From the NCBI GenBank assembly GCA_030704615.1, contig CM060733.1:52700001-52764000 (forward strand): a stretch of 64,000 bases of DNA. The letters run 5' to 3'. This stretch comes from Takakia lepidozioides (lineage: Eukaryota; Streptophyta; Takakiopsida; Takakiales; Takakiaceae). The notes under the pieces were generated by a model that saw only the letters and a list, made by a program, of their open reading frames with translations, was not told the DNA's origin and did not search any database. A program made the translations under genes and the position numbers. This document shows, in pieces, positions 12,701-23,130 of the stretch (the stretch's first letter is position 1; every line of letters begins with the position of its first letter).

Positions 12701-15700
12701 CAGGTGAGGTCTATGCACTATTGACTGCAGAGTCCCTCAGTAGGCATGCACCCATTGTCGGAACTGATGAAATCACTGGAGAGTTCTTACAGCTGGTCAC
12801 TTTACAAGATGTAGTTGATTTGTCTTGTACTCTTAGTTTGACTCTCCCAAGTTGTGAGACAGTATTCTTTCAGTTTCCCTGCTATTTGTTGTTTGTTCTT
12901 CCATTTCCTTTTTTGATGGGTTGTCCTCTCTTCTATAATGGTTTTACTTTGTGTAATGTTTGAAAACCTAGGATGTGGCTATCTCATTTTATTTTACCTC
13001 TCGAGTTTAGAGCTTACTAAAATCTCACATACATATCAACTGCAGAGGAGGTTGTTCATGGCTATGTTATGGAGGTTCTGCTTGAGTTGATCCGTGGCGA
13101 CATCTATACCTTGGGCCCTTGTGTAGTCATCACCTAAAACTTGCTGTTGAGCTCACTGCTAAACTTAGCCGTTGATGAGCAGGTGAGCCAGTACACCACA
13201 GAAGGACTAGAGAGGGCGATGGATGCATTAACTGAAGCCGCTCAGCTGCGTGACCGCTTCTCAATTGGCTCTACTGTCAGTCGCCGTGTGGCTGCGGCTG
13301 CCGCAGCTGCAGTATGTGCTTTTTGCCTCCTTCTATCTCTGTTTTGACTCCTTCACAGTTCAGGAGACCGTATTCTCTCTTTCCACACCTAGTCCTCTGC
13401 ACATAGGGTGCCATCTCTCTGCCATGGACACGAGAGCCATATCAGACATTGGGTCAATGCCTGGTCCACTTTGATATTCTTACCCCCTAATTGCCGAATT
13501 GACTCTATTTGGGTTGGTCAGTTTTTTTCTTATCTTCCTGTGGCTAGCTCCGATGGGAACCATGTCTGAAGGAAAAATGTCCGCTCAAGCTGGCACCAGC
13601 CAATTGGTCAGGAGAGTGAAGGTGAGGGGGAAAGACCCTCCTAAAGCTGATAGCTCAGTTGTTTTGGCCAACGCCATGGGCTAATTGCTGGCCACCTATC
13701 TACTTGTGACTTGGGTGGGACCCAAAAAATTCATGGCGCAAGCCCATCATGTCAAAGGGGTATTTGACCATGCAATTCCCAATACTTTCTAGCCATAAAG
13801 CATGTTGGATTTAACAAACAATGATCTACTTCAGAAACTCATTTTTAAAGAAGTGCTGCCAGATACATTTTACAGGAAAATCTAAGAAAAGTCCTTATTC
13901 TCTATTGAAAATAGCATTAGAGATCCCTTTCTATCAATTCTTTTTGAATCGTAGTTTTTGCTTACGAATGCAGAATTAGCTGATTCTTCTACACACATGT
14001 GGATATCGGTGAGAGCCTATTAGTACAGTTCAATTTTCTGGATGTGGTCTCCAAGACTGTATTTGTTGATGTTGATTTGCTCTGGTTAGAAAAGGACTGT
14101 TTTGGAAGCCTGTACTAAGAGAATCAGCCACTTGGATGTATGGGTACCTGCGAGAAACAGGCAGAGGCAGCGGCGGCGGCAGGGGAGAGCAGTGTTCGAT
14201 CATTTATGGTGGCTGTCCAAAGAGCCACCTCCAATGTGGCCATGGTTCAGCAAGTATAGCCCTGAATACAGTGCTAGTTTTACTTAAATAGCTGAGAACT
14301 CGTTGTCACGCTGATTTTACCATTTGATGGAGCACTGGTGTCTTAAGATTTATAGAAGATTTTGTCTGGCAGCATTTTGTGAACACAGTGGCCCGGTTGC
14401 TTCTTCCGGTGGATGGAGCACATGCTGCGTGCTGTGAAGAAATGGCGACAGCTATGGCTAATGCAGAGGGGGCAGCCTTGAAAGGCCTTCAAAACTGCAT
14501 CGACACTATTATTGCTGAGGTGACCAGTACCAGACTGTCTCTCTCATGTAGTCTCAGTAGGATCATTGCTTGCAAAGGGCTGCGGAGGAAAACCTACTTG
14601 TCTTGTGATGTATCCGATCAAGCAAAGCAAAGAAGCATTGAACAAACTATATTGGAACAATAGCATTGGACTGCTCCTTGTATGATATGGGTTGAAGCCT
14701 TAGTCCCGGGGTTTTTGGACTGCAGGTAGAGCGGCTTTTAGCGGCAGAGCAGAAGGCGACTGACTTTCGACCTCCTGAAGATGGGAATCCACCTGATCAT
14801 CGCCCCACTGTTGCCTGCACAAAGTGACTGTCCTTTCCTTCCTACTGCTGCTGTCAGTAAACTTGTACAGCCTTGTAGTTTGTGCATCCAACATTTGGGA
14901 TTAAGCGGTTATCATGAAAGTCAGGCTCCTATAGAGGCATCCTCAAGTCAGGCTTGTGAGGTAGAAATTCCAGAGAAACTGGAGTGCTTGGAGTCTAGCA
15001 GTCTACTGACGGTTCATGAGATTGTCATGTACATGAAGCAAAAGTGGTATGTTTATCTCTATGCATGTCTTGATCACGCTAGGGTCACTGCATATCTGGA
15101 GCACATGCTTGAAGCAGCGTATGGTGCCTTGGAAGGTCTCAACAAGCAAGCCTTCATGACAGAGCTGGTATTGATGCACCACTTTGAATGCAAACTTATG
15201 CACATGCTATGAAAGGTATGAATACTCTTAGGTTCTCACCGATGTCCTCTGGTTGGTCACGAAGAGCTCCAGGTGCCTCCAAATACCATTCCCAATGTGG
15301 ACACAAATGAATGTCACCTGCATTTTTGTTTCCCAGATGAGCCTTACCAACCTAAGAGTGAATGAAACCCATCCTGAGGACAGTGCTGTAAACCGGTTAG
15401 AGTGGGTTTGGCAGGGAAATCGGCTTTACAAGGGGTTCCTTATTCATTGGCAACGCTTCACTTTCAGTGCCAGGTGCTTTCAGGCAACTTTGTCTCAGGG
15501 CAATGCTGATTATCAGCACAGCTATCAAGTTCTCCACACTTCTTAGCTTCTTGTCTCTTGATCTGGTATAGTGTGGAGTATAGTCAGTTGATCAGAATCA
15601 GAATCTCTCTCTTCTGTGCTTTTCTGTTGACTGCCATTAGATGCTCATTGATCCATGTTTCCCTATCTTGGCTGCCACATGTTAGCCGCTCTTTTTTGCC

Positions 15701-16784
15701 CTCAAATTTTTGACCATTTAACTCTGGTGTCTTTAAGCCTGAATTTCCTGTTTTGGATAACATGAGAAAGAGAGTTTCTCAGTTCTTTGTGTGGGAGGTG
15801 TGCAGTGGGGGATTGCGGTTGAAGCGCGATGTTTCTGAGTATGCTGAGTTTGTACGAAGCTTCAAGGCTCCGGCTGTTGATGAAAAGTTTGAGCTTCTTG
15901 GCACGTGAGTGGTTTCTGCAGTCACATCCCAGTTTCAAACTGACTGTTGGAAAGTGGCTAGAATATGGTTGTTACATGAAAGAAATGAAATGAAATGAAA
16001 TGGTGCTTTATAACGTCCGCGCGGAAAGAAAGAAAGAGTATTTACAACGTCCACAGGGGCTGGCCCCAAGGGCCTATGGGACAAAAACAGACCTTCTCTC
16101 ACAAGTGGATGTGGATGGTTGGCAGGTTGGTGAACGTGTTTATTGTGGCACCCGAGAGCTTGCCCACTTTGGTGGATGGCAGCTTGAAACAAGCACGAAC
16201 AGAGGCAATCCGGTACGTAGTCCGAACACACCAATTTCAGTCAGTCAGTAAGATTTATTTTCTAGATGTGAAGGGGTCTCTCTCCCTGAAGCATTGCACA
16301 AGACAACTGGTCCTCTCTGTGGATTGGCAATGCCGGACTGTCAGAGGCTTAGAAAGCAACTATTTGAAAACATCCCTGCCTAGCATCTGTCGTATAGCAA
16401 GCAGGGGTTTCCATCTGTCCACCAATCAGCAGACCAAGTGCCGTCAGTAGTGCTCCCGTCTGCCCCACCAGTAGGAGCATTCGATTATTATTCAGTGTCA
16501 TACACTGCTCAGGGTGTTTACATTGGCTGTCTCCGTGAGGTATTCGAAACTCAGCGGCTGATTTGGGGTCTGGGTTGGAAACCTTGACTGCATAGTGTGC
16601 AGCCGGCTCCTTTACCTCTGGGATGTATGTTATATGTTCTGTTTGTCTGCCTACACATGCTGCAAAAATGGGATATTATATTCTGTGTTTGGGGTGGGGG
16701 GGAGGTTGTTGATGCAGGTTTATTCAACTAAGGGAGGACTACAAGACAGCCAAGATTGCGAGTAGGTTCACCTCATTGGTTTAG
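3797..16784 (+). CDS. SEC10: Exocyst complex component SEC10, 24 exons
   Basis: SEC10 is a rod-like subunit of the octameric exocyst, which tethers secretory vesicles to the plasma membrane. My model has 24 exons: 3797-3907, 4816-5052, 5217-5291, 5664-5765, 6343-6393, 6898-7024, 7384-7509, 9571-9662, 9829-9997, 10158-10234, 10444-10542, 11454-11544, 11844-11929, 12184-12366, 12650-12703, 13183-13311, 14161-14253, 14373-14519, 14726-14823, 15083-15167, 15415-15473, 15806-15904, 16126-16212, 16718-16784. All introns are GT-AG, phases agree at every junction, and the sum is 2544 bases (847 aa plus stop), close to the ~830 aa known in flowering plants. Landmarks are 'LLLDIDDFK' in exon 1, 'RISGVGQTAARIGDHLQ' in exon 4, 'GNPGDLMELSSLFSDD' in exon 6, 'LLLPVDGAHAA' in exon 18 and 'EGLNKQAFMTEL' in exon 20. 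The start ATG at 3797 gives a short basic N-terminus as in other plants. No broken exon was found, so the gene looks functional. Several introns carry mobile-element relics. Confidence 0.95.
7624..7649 (+). repeat. Interstitial telomere-type repeat (CCCTAAA)n
   Basis: About 3.5 units of the plant telomere sequence CCCTAAA lie in SEC10 intron 7, just upstream of LINE-derived sequence. A similar tract sits at 57810-57833, next to a SINE end. Confidence 0.9.
7692..8110 (+). pseudogene. LINE relic with reverse-transcriptase zinc finger (zf-RVT), copy 1
   Basis: Inside SEC10 intron 7. One frame reads 'GLPTRLKFKLRVGSLPLN' and, after a frameshift near 7930, the next reads 'CLLCGQPEDNIHFLIHCP'. That is the CxxC..HxxxxC finger found at the C-terminus of plant LINE ORF2 proteins, preceded by the usual 'lrlGtLPL' block. 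The reverse transcriptase core is absent. It is a 5'-truncated, frameshifted LINE end. Confidence 0.7.
8289..9395 (+). mobile_element. Internally deleted LINE relic with (ATTTC)n tail, copy 2
   Basis: Also in SEC10 intron 7. It starts with the linker between endonuclease and reverse transcriptase ('YAPFYDEECKTARRRI', then 'SLIRSKKQAY' and 'FWSLLKPHR'), then jumps directly to 'RVGSHNLRIETGRW' and the zinc finger 'CPACIGRSKEIETEEHFFFYC', with a stop at 9267-9269. The catalytic reverse transcriptase block is missing, so the element is dead. The 3' tail at 9340-9393 is 'cgcggacgttataaagcacc' followed by a (ATTTC)n microsatellite. A 22-bp duplication built on 'gatgaaatcg.gggaaatc' at 8726-8772 disrupts the linker. 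Its two coding blocks lie on the same strand as SEC10. Confidence 0.75.
10842..11316. repeat. Direct tandem duplication, 238-bp unit, in SEC10 intron 11
   Basis: Copy 1 (10842-11079) and copy 2 (11080-about 11316) both start 'gtgtcactccaatccgtgta' and differ at only a few bases, for example cactcggt/cacttggt and agcatact/agcagact. Just before copy 1, 'ggagtgacac' (10820-10830) is an exact inverted match to 'gtgtcactcc', giving a 10-bp stem with an ~11-base loop. The duplication appears recent and lies wholly within the intron. Confidence 0.9.
15983..16095 (-). mobile_element. Inverted LINE 3' tail in SEC10 intron 22
   Basis: The plus strand shows (GAAAT)n, then 'ggtgctttataacgtccgcg', then 'gtcctaggg'-like sequence ending near 'tatgggacaaaaac'. 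Read on the minus strand this matches the tail of the LINE relic at 9298-9393 ('tttgtcccata..', '..ggacgttataaagcacc', (ATTTC)n). It takes up about half of a 221-base intron and carries no coding sequence. Confidence 0.75.
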
Positions 16785-19656
16785 TGATGGATTACCATTT
16801 CAACTTCTTTTTTACCACATTGGTGTTGTTGTGGGAGCTGGCTCTACGGCTTTCTCCTCTCTGTCTGGTCACACAGAGTGACCGCACAACAATTCTTATG
16901 TGCGTTTTTATATAAGCTAAGTGTGCTGACTGGTTTAGCCAAGGTTCTTGAGCTCACCATCACAACCAGCATTCCACCAGGTGACAACTGTCTCTCTCAG
17001 CTTATAGATCCGAGTGTCAACTCCTATACCCTCACGAGGTCTTGGGCTAGATGTGTTGCTCCTTACATAATGGTGAATCACTGCTTCAATCCTGGCATGG
17101 TCAAGCACAAGTCTCTGACCGTACAACCATATGGAATCCAGTCCTAGGGCACGAACCCGCTTGTAGTGGACACTAACAGCATGGTAAAATAGCTCCAGAT
17201 GCGTAGCCATATCTTTGATGACCACACTGTTTTGAGGTTGTCTACTGGACTTACATGTACTCATCAAACTCCATAGGTCCGTGTGTCAATGTTGATTAAT
17301 GCTGAGATGTCAGCTGCGTTGTCAAGTCGTATGTGCCATCTATAATGCAAATGTTCTCCGAGCACATGTGGCGAGTTTTCCATGATCTATTGATATGCAG
17401 CTCGTATTCACTTTGCAGAGGAGGAGATGAACCTCACATCAATTGGCACTCAACAGCACACTTCACGATGATGTACTACTGAAATGAAACACGCTTCCAT
17501 CATTGCAGCTCGGAGGAATTATTTTCCATGTGTGACAGTTGTTCAATTGATGTACCAATGTGAGGTTCGTGGCTTTTGAACGCCTGGCAGCCCCTCACCT
17601 TTAACATGTCCTGCCAGATGTTTTCGCCTAGCCCTTCCAGCTTTGCTAGTCGACCATCTGCCCGCAGCAGCTCTCGTGGTACTCCAGTGCCCATGAGAGT
17701 GACACACTACATCCCTGCCTTCTTCAGCATGTTGAAGGTAACTGTGCCTGATTCAACCTGCAATCTCTCTGCAACATATGAACAGGGTTTTTGTCTGTTT
17801 GCTACTGTTACTCGCAACAGTTGGTCTCTACCAAACTTTCATGTGCGAAACTCTGACAATTATTGTCTGGTATATGCAAGGTACTTACTAAAACAGGGTT
17901 GGACTCTCCCATACATACAACAACATAGCTATGAGCAAACGTCCCATTGTCCCATCGGTGCTAAAATGCTGGATTTTCACCGCCATTGTATTGTCTACAC
18001 CTACTAGAACCATTACCTGACTGCTGTATCATGACAGCTACCTTGGGGGCCTCCCAACGAGTTTCACCAACTTGCCATAAGGACTGTCAAGTATTTTGTC
18101 TGGGTGGCCTCTTCAGGTGATTTTAATCAAGAAACCTCGTCCTCTACCCTGGCTACTTTAATGATTTGATGCAAGTGATGAGATGCAGTCTACTACCCTT
18201 GGGATGGCCGAAGAGCTAAACCCCTTGTCAAATTTGGAATAGATTCATGAAAAGAATTTATGTGGCTGCAATTCTCCCAGTTTGCACCTCAGCTCCTCAT
18301 CAACATCGCAAGCAAACCAACGCATTAATTGCACAAATCCAGCCATTTGGTCCTCCTCTCTGTTTCGTGCCATTATCATTCACCCATGGATGCATCTGCT
18401 CAGTCCCTTTTTGATTGTTTTGGTTCTTCTCTGTGATGTTATTGTGGGGGGGGGGGTGGGGTGGGGGAGTGTTTACACTGCATGGGAATGTTGGCGTAAT
18501 TCTTCACACAAATCATAGCTATGCAACATGGGAATATGGCGTTACCCTCTTGTCTGCCCTGTAGGAGAGAAGTAAAGATTTTCTCTTAAGAATGTTGCTC
18601 GCATCAGCTGGTATCTTCTCTCTTCTTCTCTTCTTTAACATCATACAGTGAGCATGAGGCCGGTTTTTACCTATGCAGGTAGTCCCCACTCATGTTCCAA
18701 CAGGAAGAAAGATGGAGATGACAGAGTTCAATTTGCAAGGTATCGTTCAGTTTAGGCCTAAAAACACATTTTGCCACCATCACTGCAATCCTGCAAGAAA
18801 AAAAGAAAAAGGTAACTCCATGAACTGTTTCTCTCCCATGGCCCCCATGATGTTCTCTGTGGACATATATTGCTCTTTTTTTTGCCTCTCCGGGATCTCC
18901 AATGGGTGTTCTCACACACACATGCAGATCAAGTCTTGCTAGTTACTCCATTGTGCTCCTCAGTTCTGATACCAGGAAAGTCTTTGTGCATTGCAAAGAA
19001 ACTCCCATCCTGCCATTCTGTGGCTGGTTGACAAAGGCTTTGGTTAGAATTCAGAGCTTCGAAAATTGAACATACAATGGAACATGCCATAACCTGAAAG
19101 ATGGCAATAGTTTGAACTAGAGCAGATAACCAGCTTGATGTAGTCTGGGCCACAGTATGTAGTAGGAGGAAGAGAATGTCTGAAGCAATTACCTTCTTGC
19201 AAATGATCACTCTGTGTTTGCGTTTGGAAGCTCTGAGGGCTCCAGATTTCTAACAGAATCAGGTACTCCTGGACAGGTCAAGGGGCTTTTGTTCTCCAGT
19301 CCGTATTCATTCTGGAGGTGAATTACAGCACTGCCTTAAAGAAGATGCCCTTCTACAGCGTGAGACAAAGCACATGGAACAAAGCTTTCAATTGAACACC
19401 GCAGTTCCATCACTACATTGCGATATTTCAAGTTTATTTCACTGCAAAGGCTGCGTGAAAGAAGGGAATCTCACATGATTTCATAGCTGGTCAGAAGGGC
19501 TCAGGATTCATCATCCCAAACTTTAATTTCTCGCCCCTCACTATCGAGAAACGAAATAGCAGGCCCCCCTCCCCTTGTCCAGAAGTATACAAACAATCAT
19601 CGCAACAGAACAGATTGTCACCTACACCTGCTACCCTTGAAGAGGCCTGGGCACAA
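16785..19656. other. Region between SEC10 and BSD2, no gene supported
   Basis: The first few hundred bases are probably the SEC10 3' untranslated region. The rest has many short open frames on both strands, none with a recognisable domain. A G-rich run is present at about 18446-18470. A minus-strand frame at 17500-17694 looks protein-like but has no relative I can name, so I do not call it. Confidence 0.5.
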
Positions 19657-20100
19657 TCAATCATCTTTGGTATTCATGAACCCTCCCATGAAGCCAGCTC
19701 CGTTGCAGTTTCCACAAAGCATTTGTCTCTTGCCTCTGCAAAGCCAGCAGGTAGTGCCAGCTTTGAAGCGGCCATCAAAGTGGTCCACAGAATTGAGGCC
19801 GTTCCCCTCGCACTGTGAGCACACTACTGCCCCATTTCCGGTGCAGTTTGAGCATAGAAGGCTGTTGACTTTACTTGGAGGCGTGGACTGTGATGCCTGG
19901 ACGCACACACGCCCCCGACCTGTTCTACACTGAGGAGGACCACCATCACCGCATTTCCGAGCGCACTCCACAGCAGCAGTCTTCCGTGAGAAAGAGAAAG
20001 AGGGCGCCCTTACTATGAGCTGCATCTGAGGGCACCCACACCATGCCGCTGATGCCAAGGACGCTGTGATGCCCTGTGCTGTTGTTGTAAGCCCCGCCAT
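19657..20100 (-). CDS. BSD2: RuBisCO assembly chaperone BSD2-like, DnaJ-type zinc finger protein
   Basis: A 147-aa intronless protein. Residues 1 to about 70 are a serine/alanine/arginine-rich N-terminus fitting a plastid transit peptide. Residues 80-147 carry four CXXC units: CSNC (83-86), CSQC (94-97), CWLC (118-121) and CGNC (129-132), in the CxxCxGxG style of DnaJ zinc fingers. The blocks 'VDHFDGRFKAG', 'CWLCRGKRQMLCGNC' and 'GAGFMGGFM' are diagnostic of BUNDLE SHEATH DEFECTIVE 2. In plants this protein holds folded RuBisCO large subunits until the small subunits bind, in the chloroplast stroma. I chose the ATG at 20100 because the alternative 16 codons upstream would translate a CT/GA microsatellite into an Arg-Glu run. 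No break is visible. It is transcribed towards SEC10. Confidence 0.93.
   Translation of the reverse strand: MAGLTTTAQGITASLASAAWCGCPQMQLIVRAPSFSFSRKTAAVECARKCGDGGPPQCRTGRGRVCVQASQSTPPSKVNSLLCSNCTGNGAVVCSQCEGNGLNSVDHFDGRFKAGTTCWLCRGKRQMLCGNCNGAGFMGGFMNTKDD

Positions 20101-20102
<2 letters not shown>

Positions 20103-20136
<34 letters not shown>
20103..20136. repeat. (CT)17 microsatellite in the BSD2 leader
   Basis: An uninterrupted CT run directly upstream of the BSD2 start codon; on the gene strand it is (GA)n. GA/CT runs are common in plant 5' leaders and core promoters, so it may lie within the transcript leader. Confidence 0.9.
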
Positions 20137-20140
<4 letters not shown>

Positions 20141-20755
20141 ACTCTCAAGATCGTCTTGTCCTCCTTGTCATTTTATCTCTATCCACTCGATACTGTGTTT
20201 TCTAGTAGTATAATAAGTCAATTCTTAGGGTTAAGGTGTAAGATTTCTCAAGACGTTTGGAGTTCAAATCTGCTTGCTGATGAGCATTCAATCACCCGAG
20301 AACATTTTCATGGTGAAAGAGAAGAGGATGTTGAATCTGCACAGTGCAGAGACGAGATGACGGAGTGGGTCGTCTCTCAGTTGTGTAACACCAGAGGTTT
20401 TGAAGGATGGGTTGGCGACCTGTGGTTGCGAGGCTGTTTTCCATAGGGGCGATTTCAGAAGGTGCATAGCGCAATCTAATTTCTACAGAGTTTGTGATCG
20501 ACAAATCTCAAAACTATGAACGACGTTGGGATTCCAGGTGGGAGGAGCGGTAAGGATCCCTCTTCTGTGGCAATCTACAGGAATTCTACGTGAATGGCTA
20601 TCCTCGAGCACCTGGGAGTTGTGTTGGGGAATCCTGAAGTCTGTCAGGGATTTTTTGGCTTCCTTCACTTGTCCAACCGCTCTTTCTAGCCAGTTGTATC
20701 GCTTAATCGCTTGCGTAGGCATGCCATTATCGATTTCCAATGTACCTGACAGTGA
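20137..20755. other. Upstream region of BSD2, no further gene seen
   Basis: Probable BSD2 promoter region on the minus strand. Short open frames occur on both strands, but none shows a known domain. Confidence 0.4.
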
Positions 20756-20914
20756 TCCAATCTAATGCTAGGATTGCATTGGCCTCCACAGGGTGGTCTC
20801 TCCTTTGACGACCTCTTCAAGAAGTTGGTGACAGATGTTTTTGCTGTCTTTGCAAGAAGATGAAGTCAAGTCGGTTGATGGCGGTCAGACTCACGTTTCC
20901 AATGGTAACTCTCA
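20756..20914 (+). pseudogene. Duplicated SEC10 intron1-exon2 fragment
   Basis: 'ccaatctaatgcta' and the following bases copy the end of SEC10 intron 1 (4779-4815). After an AG acceptor at 20791 the sequence follows SEC10 exon 2 for about 115 bases ('GGLSFDDLFKKLVTDV' against 'GAFSFDDFFKNLVTDV'). One extra T after 'acagatgttttt' shifts the frame, and homology ends near 20914 at 'tttccaatggtaact'. It is a separate relic of an old partial gene duplication lying some 4 kb beyond the functional gene. Confidence 0.85.
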
Positions 20915-21480
20915 GTTTAACGACAATTCTCCTCGTAGTAGCAAAAGTGGTCCTCGCTGTTGGTTACAGTAGCTGTTCTTCTTGTTGGCAGCCTCACATA
21001 CACACCAGGTTACACCACCAAACTTACAAGAATCTTTCCAACAATAGGGACCAGAAGAGCTGAAGGTATAGCTACTCAGCCACAAACTGGTGCACATTCC
21101 ACAGAAACGTCCAAGATCCCCAGACTTCAGACACAATCACACAGATGAGGTACTTTGGATTGAGGGTTGGTCAAACCACCCTTGGGTGAAAGCAGAGGTA
21201 TCTGCCAAGATACAGGGTCGAGCACAATCTGGTGATGGTTCTTTTGTCGATATACACCATGGAGCTCCAGGGTATTGTTTTGATGATGATTTAAGTGCTT
21301 CAACCAAATAGAATTCGTACAGTTTATTCTTATTGTAGGTGACTCTACAGTACTTTTGCATCCTCTTCATATATAGCAAGGACCATCTCCGTATTTAGAA
21401 AAAGTCTCTAGGAGCTTTGAGATACATTGTATGAGAGTCGTATTGTAAAGGTTTGTAATTTGGAGTTTGGGTCATGCAGT

Positions 21481-22953
21481 ATGGTAGGTTTAAATCAGGC
21501 ACAGTTTGAATCAGGCAGTCCCACAAGGACCACTGCTGCCGAAAGAGGACCAAGAGACGCAGTTAACAAGAACATTTCTGGCATTTGTGGAGAAGTGAGG
21601 ACTATATTTAAGACAGGACAAGTGAAGTATGCACTGCACATTTTGAACCAAGGAGGTATGTCAGGAGACTCCAATACTTATGTCTCTCTCTTGCAGAAGT
21701 GCACAAACATGAAAGGCCTAGCCGAGGGAAAGCAGGTACACACACACATTATCCAAAGTGGATTCCAGCCAGACATCCTTCTACTCAACACCCTTATCAA
21801 CATGTATGCCAAGTGCGGAAACGTGGTGGATGCACGCCAAGTGTTTGACAAAATGCCTGAACGAACTCTGTTTACGTGGACTATAATGATAGCAGGATAT
21901 GCCAAGCATGGGTGTGGCAGGGAGGCTTTCAAGATGTATGAGCATATGCAACAGGATGGCGTTACGCCCAACAAAGTCACATTCACTTGCGTTCTCAATG
22001 CATGTGCTAGCCTGGCAGCCCTGGATAAAGGCAAAGAGGTCCACGCAGATATCATCAAAGCTGGAGTTATTCCAGATATAATTCTGGAGAACACCCTTGT
22101 TGACATGTATGCCAAATGTGGGAGTGTAAAAGATGCATGCGAAGTATTTGCTAACATGGCTCAACGAGATGTGGTCTCATGGAGTGCAATGATTGCAGGA
22201 TATGCTCAGCAAGGGTGTGGTAGGGAGGCTTTGGAGATATATGAGCAGATGATACAGGAAAGGGTGCCGCCCAACAAGGTCACATTCACTTGTGTTCTCA
22301 ATGCGTGCGCCAGCCTAGGAGCCCTGGAAAAGGGCAAAGAGGTCCATGCTAATATAATGAAAGCTGGAGTTGGCCCTCATATCATTCTAGATACTGCACT
22401 TGTTGCGATGTATTCCAAGTGCGGGAGCTTAATGGATGCATGGCAAGTGTTCAACAATATGCCTCACCGAAATGTGGTCTCATGGAATGCAATGATTACA
22501 GCATATGGTCAGCATGGATACTCGAGGGAGGCCCTTCAATTATTTGAGCACATGCAACAGGAAGGCTTGAAGCCAAACCGTATCACCTTCACAAGTGTTT
22601 TGTCTGCATGTAGCCATGTAGGCCTAGTGGATGAAGGCCGTCACTACTTTGAGTCTATGAGGCGAGATCATGGCCTAAGTCCTACAGTGGAGCATTTTGG
22701 CTGCATGGTAGACCTCCTGGGCCGTGCAGGGCAGTTTGATGATGCAGAGGACTTCATTAACAGAATGCCGGTTCAACCTGATGCTTCTGCATGGGGGGCC
22801 TTGCTTGGTGCCTGCAGAATACATGGCAATGTAGAGCTAGCAGAACGTGTGGCAAAATGCTTCTCAAGTGGGCTCCACAGCATGCTCCAAATTATGTGCT
22901 GCGATGGAACTTCTATGTTACAGTTGGCCGGTAGGACAATAAACCAAAGGTGA
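21481..22953 (+). CDS. PLS-class pentatricopeptide repeat protein, C-terminally broken
   Basis: An intronless ORF of 490 aa from the ATG at 21481 (the open frame extends back to 21427). It contains about eleven PPR motifs in PLS order, for example 'NTLINMYAKCGNVVDARQVF', 'VTFTCVLNACASLAALDKGK' and 'VEHFGCMVDLLGRAGQFDD', then the E-domain start 'AWGALLGACRIHGNVELAE'. PPR proteins bind organellar RNA; E/DYW members act in C-to-U editing. Near 22860 a frameshift cuts the E domain, giving an unrelated tail and an early stop. Without the E+/DYW end the protein could not edit alone, though separate DYW partners are known in plants. No clear targeting peptide is seen in the short N-terminus. It is either a truncated but translated gene or a recent pseudogene. 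Confidence 0.8.
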   Translation: MVGLNQAQFESGSPTRTTAAERGPRDAVNKNISGICGEVRTIFKTGQVKYALHILNQGGMSGDSNTYVSLLQKCTNMKGLAEGKQVHTHIIQSGFQPDILLLNTLINMYAKCGNVVDARQVFDKMPERTLFTWTIMIAGYAKHGCGREAFKMYEHMQQDGVTPNKVTFTCVLNACASLAALDKGKEVHADIIKAGVIPDIILENTLVDMYAKCGSVKDACEVFANMAQRDVVSWSAMIAGYAQQGCGREALEIYEQMIQERVPPNKVTFTCVLNACASLGALEKGKEVHANIMKAGVGPHIILDTALVAMYSKCGSLMDAWQVFNNMPHRNVVSWNAMITAYGQHGYSREALQLFEHMQQEGLKPNRITFTSVLSACSHVGLVDEGRHYFESMRRDHGLSPTVEHFGCMVDLLGRAGQFDDAEDFINRMPVQPDASAWGALLGACRIHGNVELAERVAKCFSSGLHSMLQIMCCDGTSMLQLAGRTINQR

Positions 22954-23130
22954 GCAGAAACGCCTGATGACAGTGGTGCATGCGTTCGTCTGTTAAAACA
23001 ATTGACATCCACGCTGGAGGAGATCCATGCTGAGCTGAAGAGATTTTCTGGCGAGAGGAGACAAGATTGTATTGCATGATGTGGCTCTGAGAATTTTTTC
23101 ACTTGCCACCACAGTGTGCTGGCCTTCTGG
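22954..23130 (+). pseudogene. Decayed E/DYW end of the upstream PPR gene
   Basis: Beyond the stop, fragments of the lost C-terminus remain in shifting frames: 'EEIHAELKRFSG' near 23020-23055, then 'LHDV' and 'FFTCHHS' near 23075-23115. They match the intact order in the copy at 57080-57210 (HAELRRLS, LHDVGEEENEFSLCHHSEK). The HxE catalytic motif and the CxxC pair of the DYW deaminase are gone. Confidence 0.65.

Noticed and set aside
17500-17694. Minus-strand 64-aa ORF after SEC10
   Set aside because: Looks protein-like, but there is no family match, splice support or conserved context.
21678-22164. Minus-strand ORFs of 159 and 127 aa
   Set aside because: Antisense shadows of the PPR gene at 21481-22953.
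22850-22953. Programmed frameshift shared by PPR copies in the E domain
   Set aside because: The breaks in the copies at 22860 and near 56900 fall at different codons and have no common slippery sequence, so they are independent mutations.
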